Source: Erysipelotrichales bacterium
Lineage (GTDB): Bacteria > Bacillota_I > Bacilli_A > RFN20 > CAG-826
DNA length: 36,197 bases
Reading direction: 5' to 3'
Assembly: GCA_022508525.1 (NCBI GenBank)
Contig: JAFLVA010000015.1
Coordinates: forward strand, 1 to 36,197
The notes beneath the pieces are model-generated. The model worked only from the letters and a program-made list of their open reading frames with translations. It did not search any database and was not told where the DNA came from. Position numbers and translations under genes: made by a program. Positions 17,489-25,246 of this stretch are shown here, piece by piece (the first letter of the stretch is position 1; each line of letters starts with the position of its first letter).

Positions 17489-18460
17489 TTATTTAACCAT
17501 GATTTTATTATAGACTCGGTATAAAAAAGGAATATTGTAAAATAAAATAATACCTATTTTAATCTTTATTAAGATATAATTATTAGATAATAATTCAAAT
17601 TTATATTTAGCGATTTGGGATTTATAATGTGAGTTAATATTTATTTTCTTCTTTCTTATATACAAAAATTTCTTATATAATTGTTCTAAACAAATACCTC
17701 TATAATTTTTTAGTTTTAGTATGTCAGGAAAATTAGAAAGAATATGGAGCCACAAATCTAACTCACTTTCTAATTTTTTTGTTGAGTTATCATCTTTATG
17801 AGATAAAGAATTTTTATGAATCTTCCAATAATACATCTTTTCAGGTATTAATATTGAATCTCCCATTTTCCAACAAATACGTGAACTAAATTCGATATCA
17901 GAGGAAATATACAAATTTTTAAAGAATAAATTTTCTAAAAATTTTTTTCGATATAATTTTCCCCAAACAACACCTAAAGGTAGAGAATCAATTTCTCCAA
18001 CTTTCATACTTAAAAATAGTTTATTTATGAAATCATTCTGGGAGATCAATTTGACATTATATTTAATTTTATAAAATAACTTTTTATTAGAAGATTGGAT
18101 AATGTCATTTTCATATAGTGTCAATGCAATATTAAAAGGACCTTCATTAATGGCTTTATGTAGATATTCAAAATATTTAGGATGTATTGTATCATCACTA
18201 TCTATAAATGCGATATAATTACCTGATGCCATTTTTAAACCTAGGTTCCTGGCAGTTGCCACTCCGAGATTTTCCTGATTATAAATTTTTATTCTTTTAT
18301 CTTTTTTTCTATATCTATTACATATTTCTAATGATTCGTCGGTACTTCCATCGTTTATGAGCAAAATTTCCAAGTTTAAATAAGTTTGTTTTAAAATACC
18401 ATCTATTGTATTAGCCAAATAATCAGACGAGTTATAGAAAGGGATAATAACACTAATCAT
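17489..18460 (-). CDS. Glycosyltransferase family 2 (first of three tandem paralogues)
   Basis: A 323-residue GT2 enzyme: ISVIIPFYNSSDYLANTIDGIL, EILLINDGSTDES, GVATARNLGL and the metal site FIDSDDT. The segment aligned to GEDIEF in the two paralogues reads ISSDIEFSSR here, keeping the D-I-E-F core that probably surrounds the catalytic base. The C-terminus is basic and hydrophobic. Its start overlaps the GT10 fucosyltransferase stop by 4 bases, so it is translated directly after that enzyme and could extend the same chain. Confidence 0.9.
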   Translation of the reverse strand: MISVIIPFYNSSDYLANTIDGILKQTYLNLEILLINDGSTDESLEICNRYRKKDKRIKIYNQENLGVATARNLGLKMASGNYIAFIDSDDTIHPKYFEYLHKAINEGPFNIALTLYENDIIQSSNKKLFYKIKYNVKLISQNDFINKLFLSMKVGEIDSLPLGVVWGKLYRKKFLENLFFKNLYISSDIEFSSRICWKMGDSILIPEKMYYWKIHKNSLSHKDDNSTKKLESELDLWLHILSNFPDILKLKNYRGICLEQLYKKFLYIRKKKININSHYKSQIAKYKFELLSNNYILIKIKIGIILFYNIPFLYRVYNKIMVK

Positions 18461-19464
18461 AAAAATTTTTGTGTTTTCAAATATTCTCTAATTGCGGAAT
18501 TCATTCTTTGGTATTTTCTATAAACCAATCCCGGAAAACTATTTCTTATTTTGTAATAGAATAATCTTTCATTATATATTACATTATACATCCCTGAATC
18601 GTAAATTTGTTTTCCATGTTGAATTGCATTGACTAAAAAATCAAACAATTTTTCACACCATTGGTCATAGGTAAAAATTGGTTGTGCCCCTCTCTTTAAA
18701 ATTTTTAAATATAATTCATCATCATTATCTACTTCTTTTATAAATTGAATGGCTTTCTCAATACTTTCAAAATCCGAAATATTTATATATCCTCCTTCTC
18801 CAAATTCTTTTTTTACAGTATCGCTCCCCCAATAAACTGGCAAGGTTTGAGCTACAAAAGCTTCTGGTATTTTTTCTGTAATATAACCATTAACATTAAG
18901 ATTTTCAATTGCAAGATTAAATTTATAATTCTGTATGAAAGATATCTTGTCGGAAACAGATCCTCCAATATTATTAAAGCGTTTCCCTCCGGAATCTACT
19001 CTTTTATAATTGTTTAGTTGGTTAACGATTTCAAAATAAATTGGATGTCTCATGGGACCCGAAATGACTGTACTACAGAACTTACGATTTAAAAATTGTT
19101 GGTCATAACTTTGAAAACTTTTATTTTCTAATTTTCTAATAAGGTCATTATAAAATACATAAAAGGGGAAATGTAAGAAACGACTCGGCATACCGACATA
19201 AGAAAGACCTATAGCATAATCACATAAATTAAAGTCCGGGATATCTTGTTCAGCCGTAAAATAAATCCTTATTGAGTTTCTCCACCTTAAATTATTCATG
19301 CCCCAACACGAATACAATAACACATCCGGCTCTTCATCAGGGTTCAAATCATTAAGTAGTAAAACCTTATATCTATGACGGAGTAACTCAATTATTGATA
19401 GAGCATAATTATAAAGATAAATTAAATTCCCTGTATCTTCAATTCTGATTGTGAGATTCAACAT
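18457..19464 (-). CDS. GT10 alpha-1,3/4-fucosyltransferase
   Basis: A 335-residue GT-B fucosyltransferase. The GT10 donor-binding signature is at 181-213: KFNLAIENLNVNGYITEKIP, followed by an A-x-x-A/Q-x-LPVYWG element and then GGYINISDF. The N-terminal half (PDVLLYSCWG, IYFTAEQDIPDF) matches the acceptor domain. Family members transfer L-fucose from GDP-fucose to GlcNAc or Glc of surface glycans, in some bacteria making Lewis-like structures. The protein lacks obvious C-terminal heptad repeats. It lies between the ATP-grasp gene (11-base gap) and the GT2 triplet (4-base overlap). No GDP-fucose biosynthesis genes are in view. Confidence 0.9.
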   Translation of the reverse strand: MLNLTIRIEDTGNLIYLYNYALSIIELLRHRYKVLLLNDLNPDEEPDVLLYSCWGMNNLRWRNSIRIYFTAEQDIPDFNLCDYAIGLSYVGMPSRFLHFPFYVFYNDLIRKLENKSFQSYDQQFLNRKFCSTVISGPMRHPIYFEIVNQLNNYKRVDSGGKRFNNIGGSVSDKISFIQNYKFNLAIENLNVNGYITEKIPEAFVAQTLPVYWGSDTVKKEFGEGGYINISDFESIEKAIQFIKEVDNDDELYLKILKRGAQPIFTYDQWCEKLFDFLVNAIQHGKQIYDSGMYNVIYNERLFYYKIRNSFPGLVYRKYQRMNSAIREYLKTQKFL

Positions 19465-19475
19465 TACGTATTGAT

Positions 19476-20456
19476 TTAATTCATCTTAAGATTCCACATT
19501 TTCCCTAAGGCTAAGTTAATATCTTCTGGGATAAATTTCCTAAAACCACTTTCATTGGTAAATGACATTTCTCCAAAATAAATTTTTCCATTTAAATTAA
19601 ATAAATCTACACGAACATGGGAAAATGATTTTGATAGAATATTAACAATTTCAATCATTTTTTCAAAATTCTTTGGTCTATTCATTACATTAAGAGAAGA
19701 TAAATAACCTTGTTGATTCCATGGAAGTTTATTCCAATTCATATCATAAACATCAACCTTTCGATCTCCAAATCTATCCGTTTCTACCTGACAAAAATAT
19801 GGTTTCCCATCAAAACAAAAGAACTTATAATCAGTTAGACCTTTTTCTCCTCCATCTATATACTTAGATATAACAATTTTTTTGGGGTTAATTTGACTAT
19901 AATGCCACTCTAACAATAATTTCCCATAATCAGTTTTTAATGAGTATTTAATTCTTTGTTTAATTATTAATCTTTTAAAAAAAGATAATTTTGATTTGGA
20001 CTGGACAACTATGGTGTCACCACTTGCACAATTAGTTTTTATTACAAAATTTTCCGGTAATTTTTCCCAATTAATCTCCGAAAATTTGTTATGATAAGAA
20101 ATTATTGGAATTAAATATTCGTTCCCAAGTTTTTCTCTTACCCAATTATGTACTTTAATTTTATCTGCTAAATCAACTTTTCGCTTATCTCTATCAAAAA
20201 TTTTTGCATATTGCATTTTTTCTGAATATGAAATCAAATTATTCCAGTCAAGACTATCCCCTGTGAATCTTTTATATAATATAGAATTTCCTCTTTTAAT
20301 TTTTTCAATCGAACTAAAATCTATATCTTTCTCAGACTTTATTAATGATTTATATTTAAAATAATTATTTATCAAAAATAATATATTATTTAAAATTGAG
20401 GTCTTATGACATCTTACTTTTAAACTATAAATTAATTTTTTTAATACTTTACCCAT
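19476..20456 (-). CDS. TupA-like ATP-grasp protein
   Basis: A 326-residue protein of the TupA-like ATP-grasp family often seen in polysaccharide loci. After a basic N-terminal region come a KVHNWVREKLGNEYLIPII segment, LPENFVIKTNCASGDTIVV (about 130-150; the nucleotide-binding P-loop-like strand), a YIDGGEKGLTDYKFFCFDGKPYFC core (about 200-225) and HVRVDLFNLNGKIYFGEMSF (about 280-300), with the acidic metal ligands of ATP-grasp enzymes. Such enzymes ligate a carboxylate to an amine; B. halodurans TupA is linked to teichuronopeptide synthesis. Here it may amidate a uronic or amino-acid substituent, which is inference. It overlaps the radical SAM gene upstream by 16 bases. Confidence 0.85.
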   Translation of the reverse strand: MGKVLKKLIYSLKVRCHKTSILNNILFLINNYFKYKSLIKSEKDIDFSSIEKIKRGNSILYKRFTGDSLDWNNLISYSEKMQYAKIFDRDKRKVDLADKIKVHNWVREKLGNEYLIPIISYHNKFSEINWEKLPENFVIKTNCASGDTIVVQSKSKLSFFKRLIIKQRIKYSLKTDYGKLLLEWHYSQINPKKIVISKYIDGGEKGLTDYKFFCFDGKPYFCQVETDRFGDRKVDVYDMNWNKLPWNQQGYLSSLNVMNRPKNFEKMIEIVNILSKSFSHVRVDLFNLNGKIYFGEMSFTNESGFRKFIPEDINLALGKMWNLKMN

Positions 20457-21280
20457 TCTTCCTCTTTTTTTTCAGATTTTCTCCATGGAAATGAATTACC
20501 TCGTAACTCACAATAATAACAAAAGGGTTTACTTCGTGCTCTTAACCATCTTAGTTGAAATGCTGTTTTCATCTTATCAATCCTCACATAATCTCTTCTT
20601 TTTTGTTTAAAATCATAGCCAAAAGCACTATTTAGGTGTTTTATATCCGCACTAATAGGACAAGCAAAAATTTTATTTTCTACAATTTGCATACAACCTG
20701 AACTTTGACATTTAATAAATTTCATAAATACTTTTTGACCTCCATTGGGATTAACTTTATATGCATAAAAAGCTTTCTCCCCAGTCCTGATAGCGAATAT
20801 TTCAAATCTTACCTTGTTATTATCGCAAATTTTTTCAATCTCCATAACATTAATATTTATAGGGTATATTGTTACACTAATATTAATATCATATTCTCTA
20901 CATGCTCTCCAGAAATCATCTTTCATAGATTTAAGAAGAATTCCATTTGTTAAAATCTTAATACTTGTTTTACTAAAGTATTTTCTACTTATTTTAATTA
21001 TATCAATTATATTTGGATTTAATAATGGTTCGCCTCCCATCAATTGGAGAACTCCAAATGATTTTTGGAATTTAGATAAATATTTTAAATTATTATCTAA
21101 CTCTTTTAGATCAGCAAATTTTGGATGAGCTAATGGTGAGAAGTTTGTACAACTAATACAATTAAGATTACAATGTTCAGATATATGAATATCTAATTGT
21201 AACGGTCTAATCCAATATAAGAAATATTCCTTTATTGTCCAAATTAATTCAAAAAACTTGTTAATTATAGTTTTACTCAT
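20441..21280 (-). CDS. Radical SAM/SPASM-like protein (second of tandem pair)
   Basis: A 279-residue radical SAM enzyme. The 4Fe-4S motif C-x3-C-x2-C is seen as EHCNLNCISC about 40 residues in, followed by LQLMGGEPLLNP, the SAM-binding GGE motif. The C-terminus carries more cysteines: KCQSSGC, FACP and FCYYC, indicating an auxiliary cluster of SPASM or twitch type. It is 280 residues shorter than most sulfatase-maturase SPASM proteins. I prefer the ATG at 21280, just after the upstream stop, over 21301. A substrate cannot be named; oxidation or epimerisation of a sugar or of an attached amino acid is possible. Cytoplasmic. Confidence 0.85.
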   Translation of the reverse strand: MSKTIINKFFELIWTIKEYFLYWIRPLQLDIHISEHCNLNCISCTNFSPLAHPKFADLKELDNNLKYLSKFQKSFGVLQLMGGEPLLNPNIIDIIKISRKYFSKTSIKILTNGILLKSMKDDFWRACREYDINISVTIYPININVMEIEKICDNNKVRFEIFAIRTGEKAFYAYKVNPNGGQKVFMKFIKCQSSGCMQIVENKIFACPISADIKHLNSAFGYDFKQKRRDYVRIDKMKTAFQLRWLRARSKPFCYYCELRGNSFPWRKSEKKEEEWVKY

Positions 21281-21282
21281 AC

Positions 21283-22158
21283 TTAAGAATTCTGGACCCA
21301 CTCTTCAATTTTCTTTGTTGATTGTTCCCATTTTATTTTATTATTCGGGACATTACAATAACGGCAAAAAGGTTTAGATTTAAGTCTAAATATCAAATAA
21401 GTTATAAAATTTAATTGAGCAATTTCTATAAAATCTCCTTTTTCATTATTTAAATTCAGTCCAAACCTATTATTTAAATGTTGAATATATGCACTCTGGG
21501 GACATGTGAAAATTTTATTATCTTTTAATTGTAAACAATTACAATAAAAACATTTGAAATAATTCTTTTTTAATTTATAATTATTTTTATTCTGCATTTT
21601 AAGTCTGGTTTGTTCCCAGGATCCATTAGTTCTTCTATCACCAAAAAATTCAAAACTAACTTTTTTTGAAACACATAACTGTTTAAGTCCTTGATAATTT
21701 AAAGCTATAGGATATACTGTAATAGAAATCGTTATACCTTCATTTTTGCAAATTTCCCAAAATTCTTCATTCATAGCATGGAGTAAGATACCATTTGTAA
21801 CTAATTTGATAGTAAAATAATTATTAGGAAAATATTTTTTTGTTATTTTAATTAATTCGCATATATCCGGATGTAAAAGGGGTTCACCACCTAATAATTG
21901 AATAACTTTAAATCTTTTGTATATTTTTTTTCTATATAACGATTTTAAGGAAGATTCCAGATTTCGCGAATCTAAAAAACTTTTTTTTGCTATTGGAGAA
22001 TAATGCAAACATCCAATACAATTCAGATTACAGTGTTCTACCAAATGAATATCTAAAGTAACAGTATCTATTAGAAGATGATAGATACGCCATAATCTAA
22101 ATATTAGAGTCTTAAAAATATCGTTAAATATCATAAATCCACATTTATTAGTAATCAA
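21283..22158 (-). CDS. Radical SAM/SPASM-like protein (first of tandem pair)
   Basis: A 291-residue paralogue of the next gene downstream. It has EHCNLNCIGC (cluster cysteines), VIQLLGGEPLLHP, TNGILLHAM and the C-terminal cysteine set KCFYCNC, FTCP and FCRYC. The order, spacing and the shared N/SPIA-K/H segment after the first cluster show descent from one ancestor by duplication, yet the two proteins differ at many positions, so it is an old event. An alternative ATG lies 8 codons in (22134). It follows the EpsG-like polymerase gene by 57 bases and precedes the second radical SAM gene with no gap. The substrate is unknown. Confidence 0.85.
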   Translation of the reverse strand: MITNKCGFMIFNDIFKTLIFRLWRIYHLLIDTVTLDIHLVEHCNLNCIGCLHYSPIAKKSFLDSRNLESSLKSLYRKKIYKRFKVIQLLGGEPLLHPDICELIKITKKYFPNNYFTIKLVTNGILLHAMNEEFWEICKNEGITISITVYPIALNYQGLKQLCVSKKVSFEFFGDRRTNGSWEQTRLKMQNKNNYKLKKNYFKCFYCNCLQLKDNKIFTCPQSAYIQHLNNRFGLNLNNEKGDFIEIAQLNFITYLIFRLKSKPFCRYCNVPNNKIKWEQSTKKIEEWVQNS

Positions 22159-22215
22159 TTTTTATAATTAAATAATACTTGTAGTTAATTTTATTTTTAA
22201 CTTTAAATAAAAAAA

Positions 22216-23310
22216 TTACCAATATAAGGTCCACATAAACAGATTAAAACTTGAGTAAACTAATAAGATTATTCCTGTTTTCTTATCTTGATCTTTCCAT
22301 ATGGGAAGATTTATTAATGGATATGCTATAATTATGGGATACATAAACCATGAAAGATAAGCAAACCTATTACTGAAAGCAGCTCTGATTACCATTACCC
22401 AAAAAGCATTGCATAGAGTGTATGTAATACAAAGCGCCTTATACCAGTCGTCTCGTATTTGTTTTTTTATACAAACATACCATCCCATTATGATTGGCAT
22501 AGCACTATAAAGCAGGAAGTCCCAACGAAAGCCTGTGTGAGAAAATTGATCAGCATATTCCAAAGTATTATATGAGGCCATTCTATCGTCAAAACCTAAT
22601 GAAGCAAAGAAATTTATTATAGAACCTCCCATTGCAAGAGATAATAAGATAGAAAAAAACCAGAAATAAATAGCCCATTTTAAATTAGTCAATAAAAAAA
22701 AGCCGCCAAACATCCCCACAATTGGAAGCATTGTACTTCTATGAATTCCGAAGGCTATTAGACAAAGTAAGGCTCCGACAATATATTTGTCGTCAAAAAA
22801 GAAACTCATTGCGAGAAGGATTATATTGCATGCCAACCCGTTTCGAAGTCCATTTGTCCCAAATGTAAAAAACATTAAAGAGGTAAAGACAAACAACATA
22901 CCAAGCATTGGATTAGTTGGCATGAATCTTTTTACTGCCCATAACACAGAAAGTATGTAACCCGCTTCAATAATTGTAAAAAAAGCATGGATATCTAAGC
23001 CCAATTTTTTAGAAGTCAACATAAGGTAAAACCATGTCCATTCAGAATTTAAATCAAAATGGAAAGCTCTTTCCCTTCCCATTAATGCATAAGAGGCTGC
23101 ATAATTGGCTGTGTCCCCGAAATACGCACCACTAATCGGCCTATTCCCAAGCCAGAAGACAAAAATCAAAGAAATTATTAAAGGAGATATGAAATTATTT
23201 TTTTCAATTTGTAGTGTATAACCCTTACTGCCCAGATAGATAAAACCCGAGGAAAAAGCCATAATTGTAGTTATTAATAGAAATAATGGTGCGTAAAGGG
23301 AAGCTGGCAT
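22216..23310 (-). CDS. EpsG/Wzy-like polysaccharide polymerase (integral membrane)
   Basis: A 364-residue inner-membrane protein with about ten hydrophobic segments. TNGLRNGLACNIILLAM (about 152-168) and IAFGIHRSTMLPI (about 186-198) match the R-x-x-(L/I)-A and H-x-S conserved features of EpsG-family proteins, which polymerise repeat units in Wzy-type systems. A large soluble loop, FGDTANYAASYALMGRE, near residue 65 also fits. The N-terminus MPASLYAPLFLL gives the first membrane segment directly, which supports the start. It is followed by the radical SAM pair, and just upstream lie two decayed GT fragments. It is the only polymerase seen, and no flippase accompanies it. Confidence 0.8.
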   Translation of the reverse strand: MPASLYAPLFLLITTIMAFSSGFIYLGSKGYTLQIEKNNFISPLIISLIFVFWLGNRPISGAYFGDTANYAASYALMGRERAFHFDLNSEWTWFYLMLTSKKLGLDIHAFFTIIEAGYILSVLWAVKRFMPTNPMLGMLFVFTSLMFFTFGTNGLRNGLACNIILLAMSFFFDDKYIVGALLCLIAFGIHRSTMLPIVGMFGGFFLLTNLKWAIYFWFFSILLSLAMGGSIINFFASLGFDDRMASYNTLEYADQFSHTGFRWDFLLYSAMPIIMGWYVCIKKQIRDDWYKALCITYTLCNAFWVMVIRAAFSNRFAYLSWFMYPIIIAYPLINLPIWKDQDKKTGIILLVYSSFNLFMWTLYW

Positions 23311-23502
23311 TTAAGTTATTAGACTTTTAATATAATGGTTCTTATGACATAGATAATTCCTTAAGGGCCAATAATTTTTAATCCAACTTTTTGCATAATA
23401 GTGAATTGAATGAGTAAATCGTGTTATTGTTATTTGCCCGGTATAATCGTCTAATGGATTAAAATAGTCATTGGGATAAATGGTAATCCCCACGAGAGTC
23501 AT
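23311..23502 (-). pseudogene. C-terminal remnant of a GT32 glycosyltransferase
   Basis: A 63-residue open frame beginning MTLVGITIYPNDYFNPLDDYTG and continuing to THSIHYYAKSWI. This matches the C-terminal end of GT32 capsular glycosyltransferases (the V-x-I-YP-x-x-YF-x-P and T-x-S-IHxxxxSW motifs). The catalytic DXD part is missing: two in-frame TAA codons lie directly before the first ATG. The fragment ends just before the EpsG gene, with no gap. It is likely a dead remnant, not a small protein. Confidence 0.75.
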
Positions 23503-23623
23503 TTATTAGTAAATCTACATTAAATTCTCACGAATTGAAGGAATGTAGAAGTCCGATAAGAGAAGTTTCGGCACCCCCGATTTCAAGGTAATAGATATTA
23601 ATCAATAATCTTTTCTTCCTCAT
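23468..23623 (-). pseudogene. N-terminal remnant of a GT4 glycosyltransferase with an in-frame TGA
   Basis: Reading from ATG 23623, the frame gives MRKKRLLINIYYLEIGG, then AETSLIGLLHSFNS, a stop (TGA 23528-23530), and continues EFNVDLLINDSRGDYHLSQ to a second TGA at 23468-23470. This is a typical GT4 opening: the first beta strand, the GGAE-x-SL-x-xLL loop and the next strand, broken by a change of the kind CGA to TGA. It begins 6 bases after the stop of the intact GT4 gene upstream and overlaps the GT32 remnant in another frame, so the fusion point is near 23470-23500. Confidence 0.75.
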
Positions 23624-23629
23624 GGCTTT

Positions 23630-24817
23630 TTAGAATTCTAAAAGCTTATAAAATTTATCCAGTTCTTCTATATTACCTTTTTTTGAGTTGCATATGAATT
23701 CATTAATGTAGGAACGCAATGTTTTGTCATTGATTAAAAGTTCAATAGCTTTGGCAATGTCTTCCGGGTTAAAAGAAGTTATCAGGCCATTTTTTTTATG
23801 GATCATTTGCATTGTGCATCCCTCGAAATTAGTGCATATAACCGGCTTATTCAAAATAAGAGCTTCGGCTATTGTTAAACCAAAACCTTCATGCCTTGAT
23901 GGTTGAACATAAAGGTCACATTGACCCATGTAAGCATACGGATTAGAAGTAGCGCCAAGTAATATAAAATTTTCCTCCAATCCGTATTCCCTAATTAAAT
24001 TTTCCATTTCAAAACGGAAAGGGCCTTCCCCAACTACATACCATCTAAATTTCATACCTCTATCATATAAAATTTTAGCTGCTTCAATTGCCAAATCATA
24101 CCCTTTCTGTGGTTTATTAAGCCTGCCTGCGGTCATAATGACAATCTTATCTTTTTTAAGACAGGTGTCACTTGGAAGTGAAGCCATCTTTTCAATATTT
24201 TCAGGGATTATTAAATCTCGTATCACTTTCATTTTTCCATATAGATCTGGGAAAATAGTTAGGGAAAAGAAATTTTTTACAAAAGGAGATACCGTAACAA
24301 TTCCCGTTGCCTTTTTATAATATTTAGATTGATATATTTTTGTAATCCCGGAAATTTTATAATCTACATTGACCCAAACAAATTTTTTAGTTGCTCTAAT
24401 TTTATCAATCACATAAAAAGTTGGAATTCCTTGAGAATATCCTATTGCAATATCGTAAAATTGGGTGTTTTTTTTTAAAGCACTTTCAAATAAAGACCAA
24501 TATAATACCGCTTTCCCAGCATGCGAAATCCTAAAAAATCGGACTAATAATGAATATACGAATTTTTTTAATAATATAAGAGGATGGTTAACAATTCTTT
24601 TGGGGTTTTTATTTAAAAGATTAATTATATCTGGAAGAGGAAGAATTACAACTTGGGTAGGTATCTGTGAAACCAAAATACCATTCAAATTAAATAATTG
24701 AAGGCTCACTTCAAATTTTGAATAATCCAAGGATTGCAAAAGATTCAACAAACTTCTTTCAGCGCCGCCAACACCTAAGGTTTCAATAACAAAAAAAATT
24801 TTCTTCTTTACTCCCAT
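23630..24817 (-). CDS. Glycosyltransferase family 4
   Basis: A 395-residue GT-B retaining enzyme. The N-terminus KKIFFVIETLGVGGAERSLLNLL has the GT4 loop, KIVIMTAGRLNKPQKGYDLAI (about 220-240) opens the donor domain, and RHEGFGLTIAEALILNKPVIC holds the E-x7-E pair. The sequence ends normally after that domain with about 55 more residues. It is similar in style to the GT4 at 31198-32295, sharing PYAYMGQCDLYVQPSRHEGF-like text, so the two may be related. It lies 6 bases after the cytidylyltransferase gene and 6 bases before the GT4 remnant. Confidence 0.9.
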   Translation of the reverse strand: MGVKKKIFFVIETLGVGGAERSLLNLLQSLDYSKFEVSLQLFNLNGILVSQIPTQVVILPLPDIINLLNKNPKRIVNHPLILLKKFVYSLLVRFFRISHAGKAVLYWSLFESALKKNTQFYDIAIGYSQGIPTFYVIDKIRATKKFVWVNVDYKISGITKIYQSKYYKKATGIVTVSPFVKNFFSLTIFPDLYGKMKVIRDLIIPENIEKMASLPSDTCLKKDKIVIMTAGRLNKPQKGYDLAIEAAKILYDRGMKFRWYVVGEGPFRFEMENLIREYGLEENFILLGATSNPYAYMGQCDLYVQPSRHEGFGLTIAEALILNKPVICTNFEGCTMQMIHKKNGLITSFNPEDIAKAIELLINDKTLRSYINEFICNSKKGNIEELDKFYKLLEF

Positions 24818-24823
24818 TAAAAT

Positions 24824-25246
24824 TTAATTATCCGGATTATTGTGCTTGAGATATCTCTCCCGAATTTTAGATGAAGAGACAGAAGGTGTGTATGGGAAAT
24901 AAACAATTTTCACATTTTCTTTGGAAAATTGTTCTTCAAGACTGTTAAAAAAAGTAGAGTCCTTCCAATCATCTCCTACAAATAATAGATCAAACTTTAA
25001 TTTTTTCCAAGCGTCGTATTTGTCTCTGTCATATTGAGCCACAACCTTATCGACATACTTTATTGCTTCTAATATGGACTTGCGTTCTTCAAAAGGTATC
25101 ACGGGAGCCTTGCCTTTATAACTTATACAAAGTTCATCCGTACTAACCCCTACAATCAGATAATCACATTGTTCTTTGGCTCTTTTAATTATATTCAAAT
25201 GGCCCACATGAAACATATCAAACACACCGGTGGTATAGCCAATCAT
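24824..25246 (-). CDS. TagD-like glycerol-3-phosphate cytidylyltransferase
   Basis: A 140-residue nucleotidyltransferase. It opens MIGYTTGVFDMFHVGHLNII, with the HxGH CTP-binding motif at H13-H16, and ends with SVSSSKIRERY, matching the ISTS/SSSxIR motif of the cytidylyltransferase family; its length matches TagD/GCT (about 130). It would make CDP-glycerol (or a related CDP-polyol). The ATG at 25246 gives a 4-base ATGA overlap with the upstream transferase and the family's usual N-terminus; an earlier ATG at 25264 adds only MGEKKR. The next gene upstream is its likely partner. Confidence 0.85.
   Translation of the reverse strand: MIGYTTGVFDMFHVGHLNIIKRAKEQCDYLIVGVSTDELCISYKGKAPVIPFEERKSILEAIKYVDKVVAQYDRDKYDAWKKLKFDLLFVGDDWKDSTFFNSLEEQFSKENVKIVYFPYTPSVSSSKIRERYLKHNNPDN

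Noticed and set aside
20814-21128. A 104-codon plus-strand frame rich in Ile/Leu that looks like a small membrane protein
   Set aside because: It is antisense to the radical SAM gene; the hydrophobicity comes from reading AT-rich codons in reverse.
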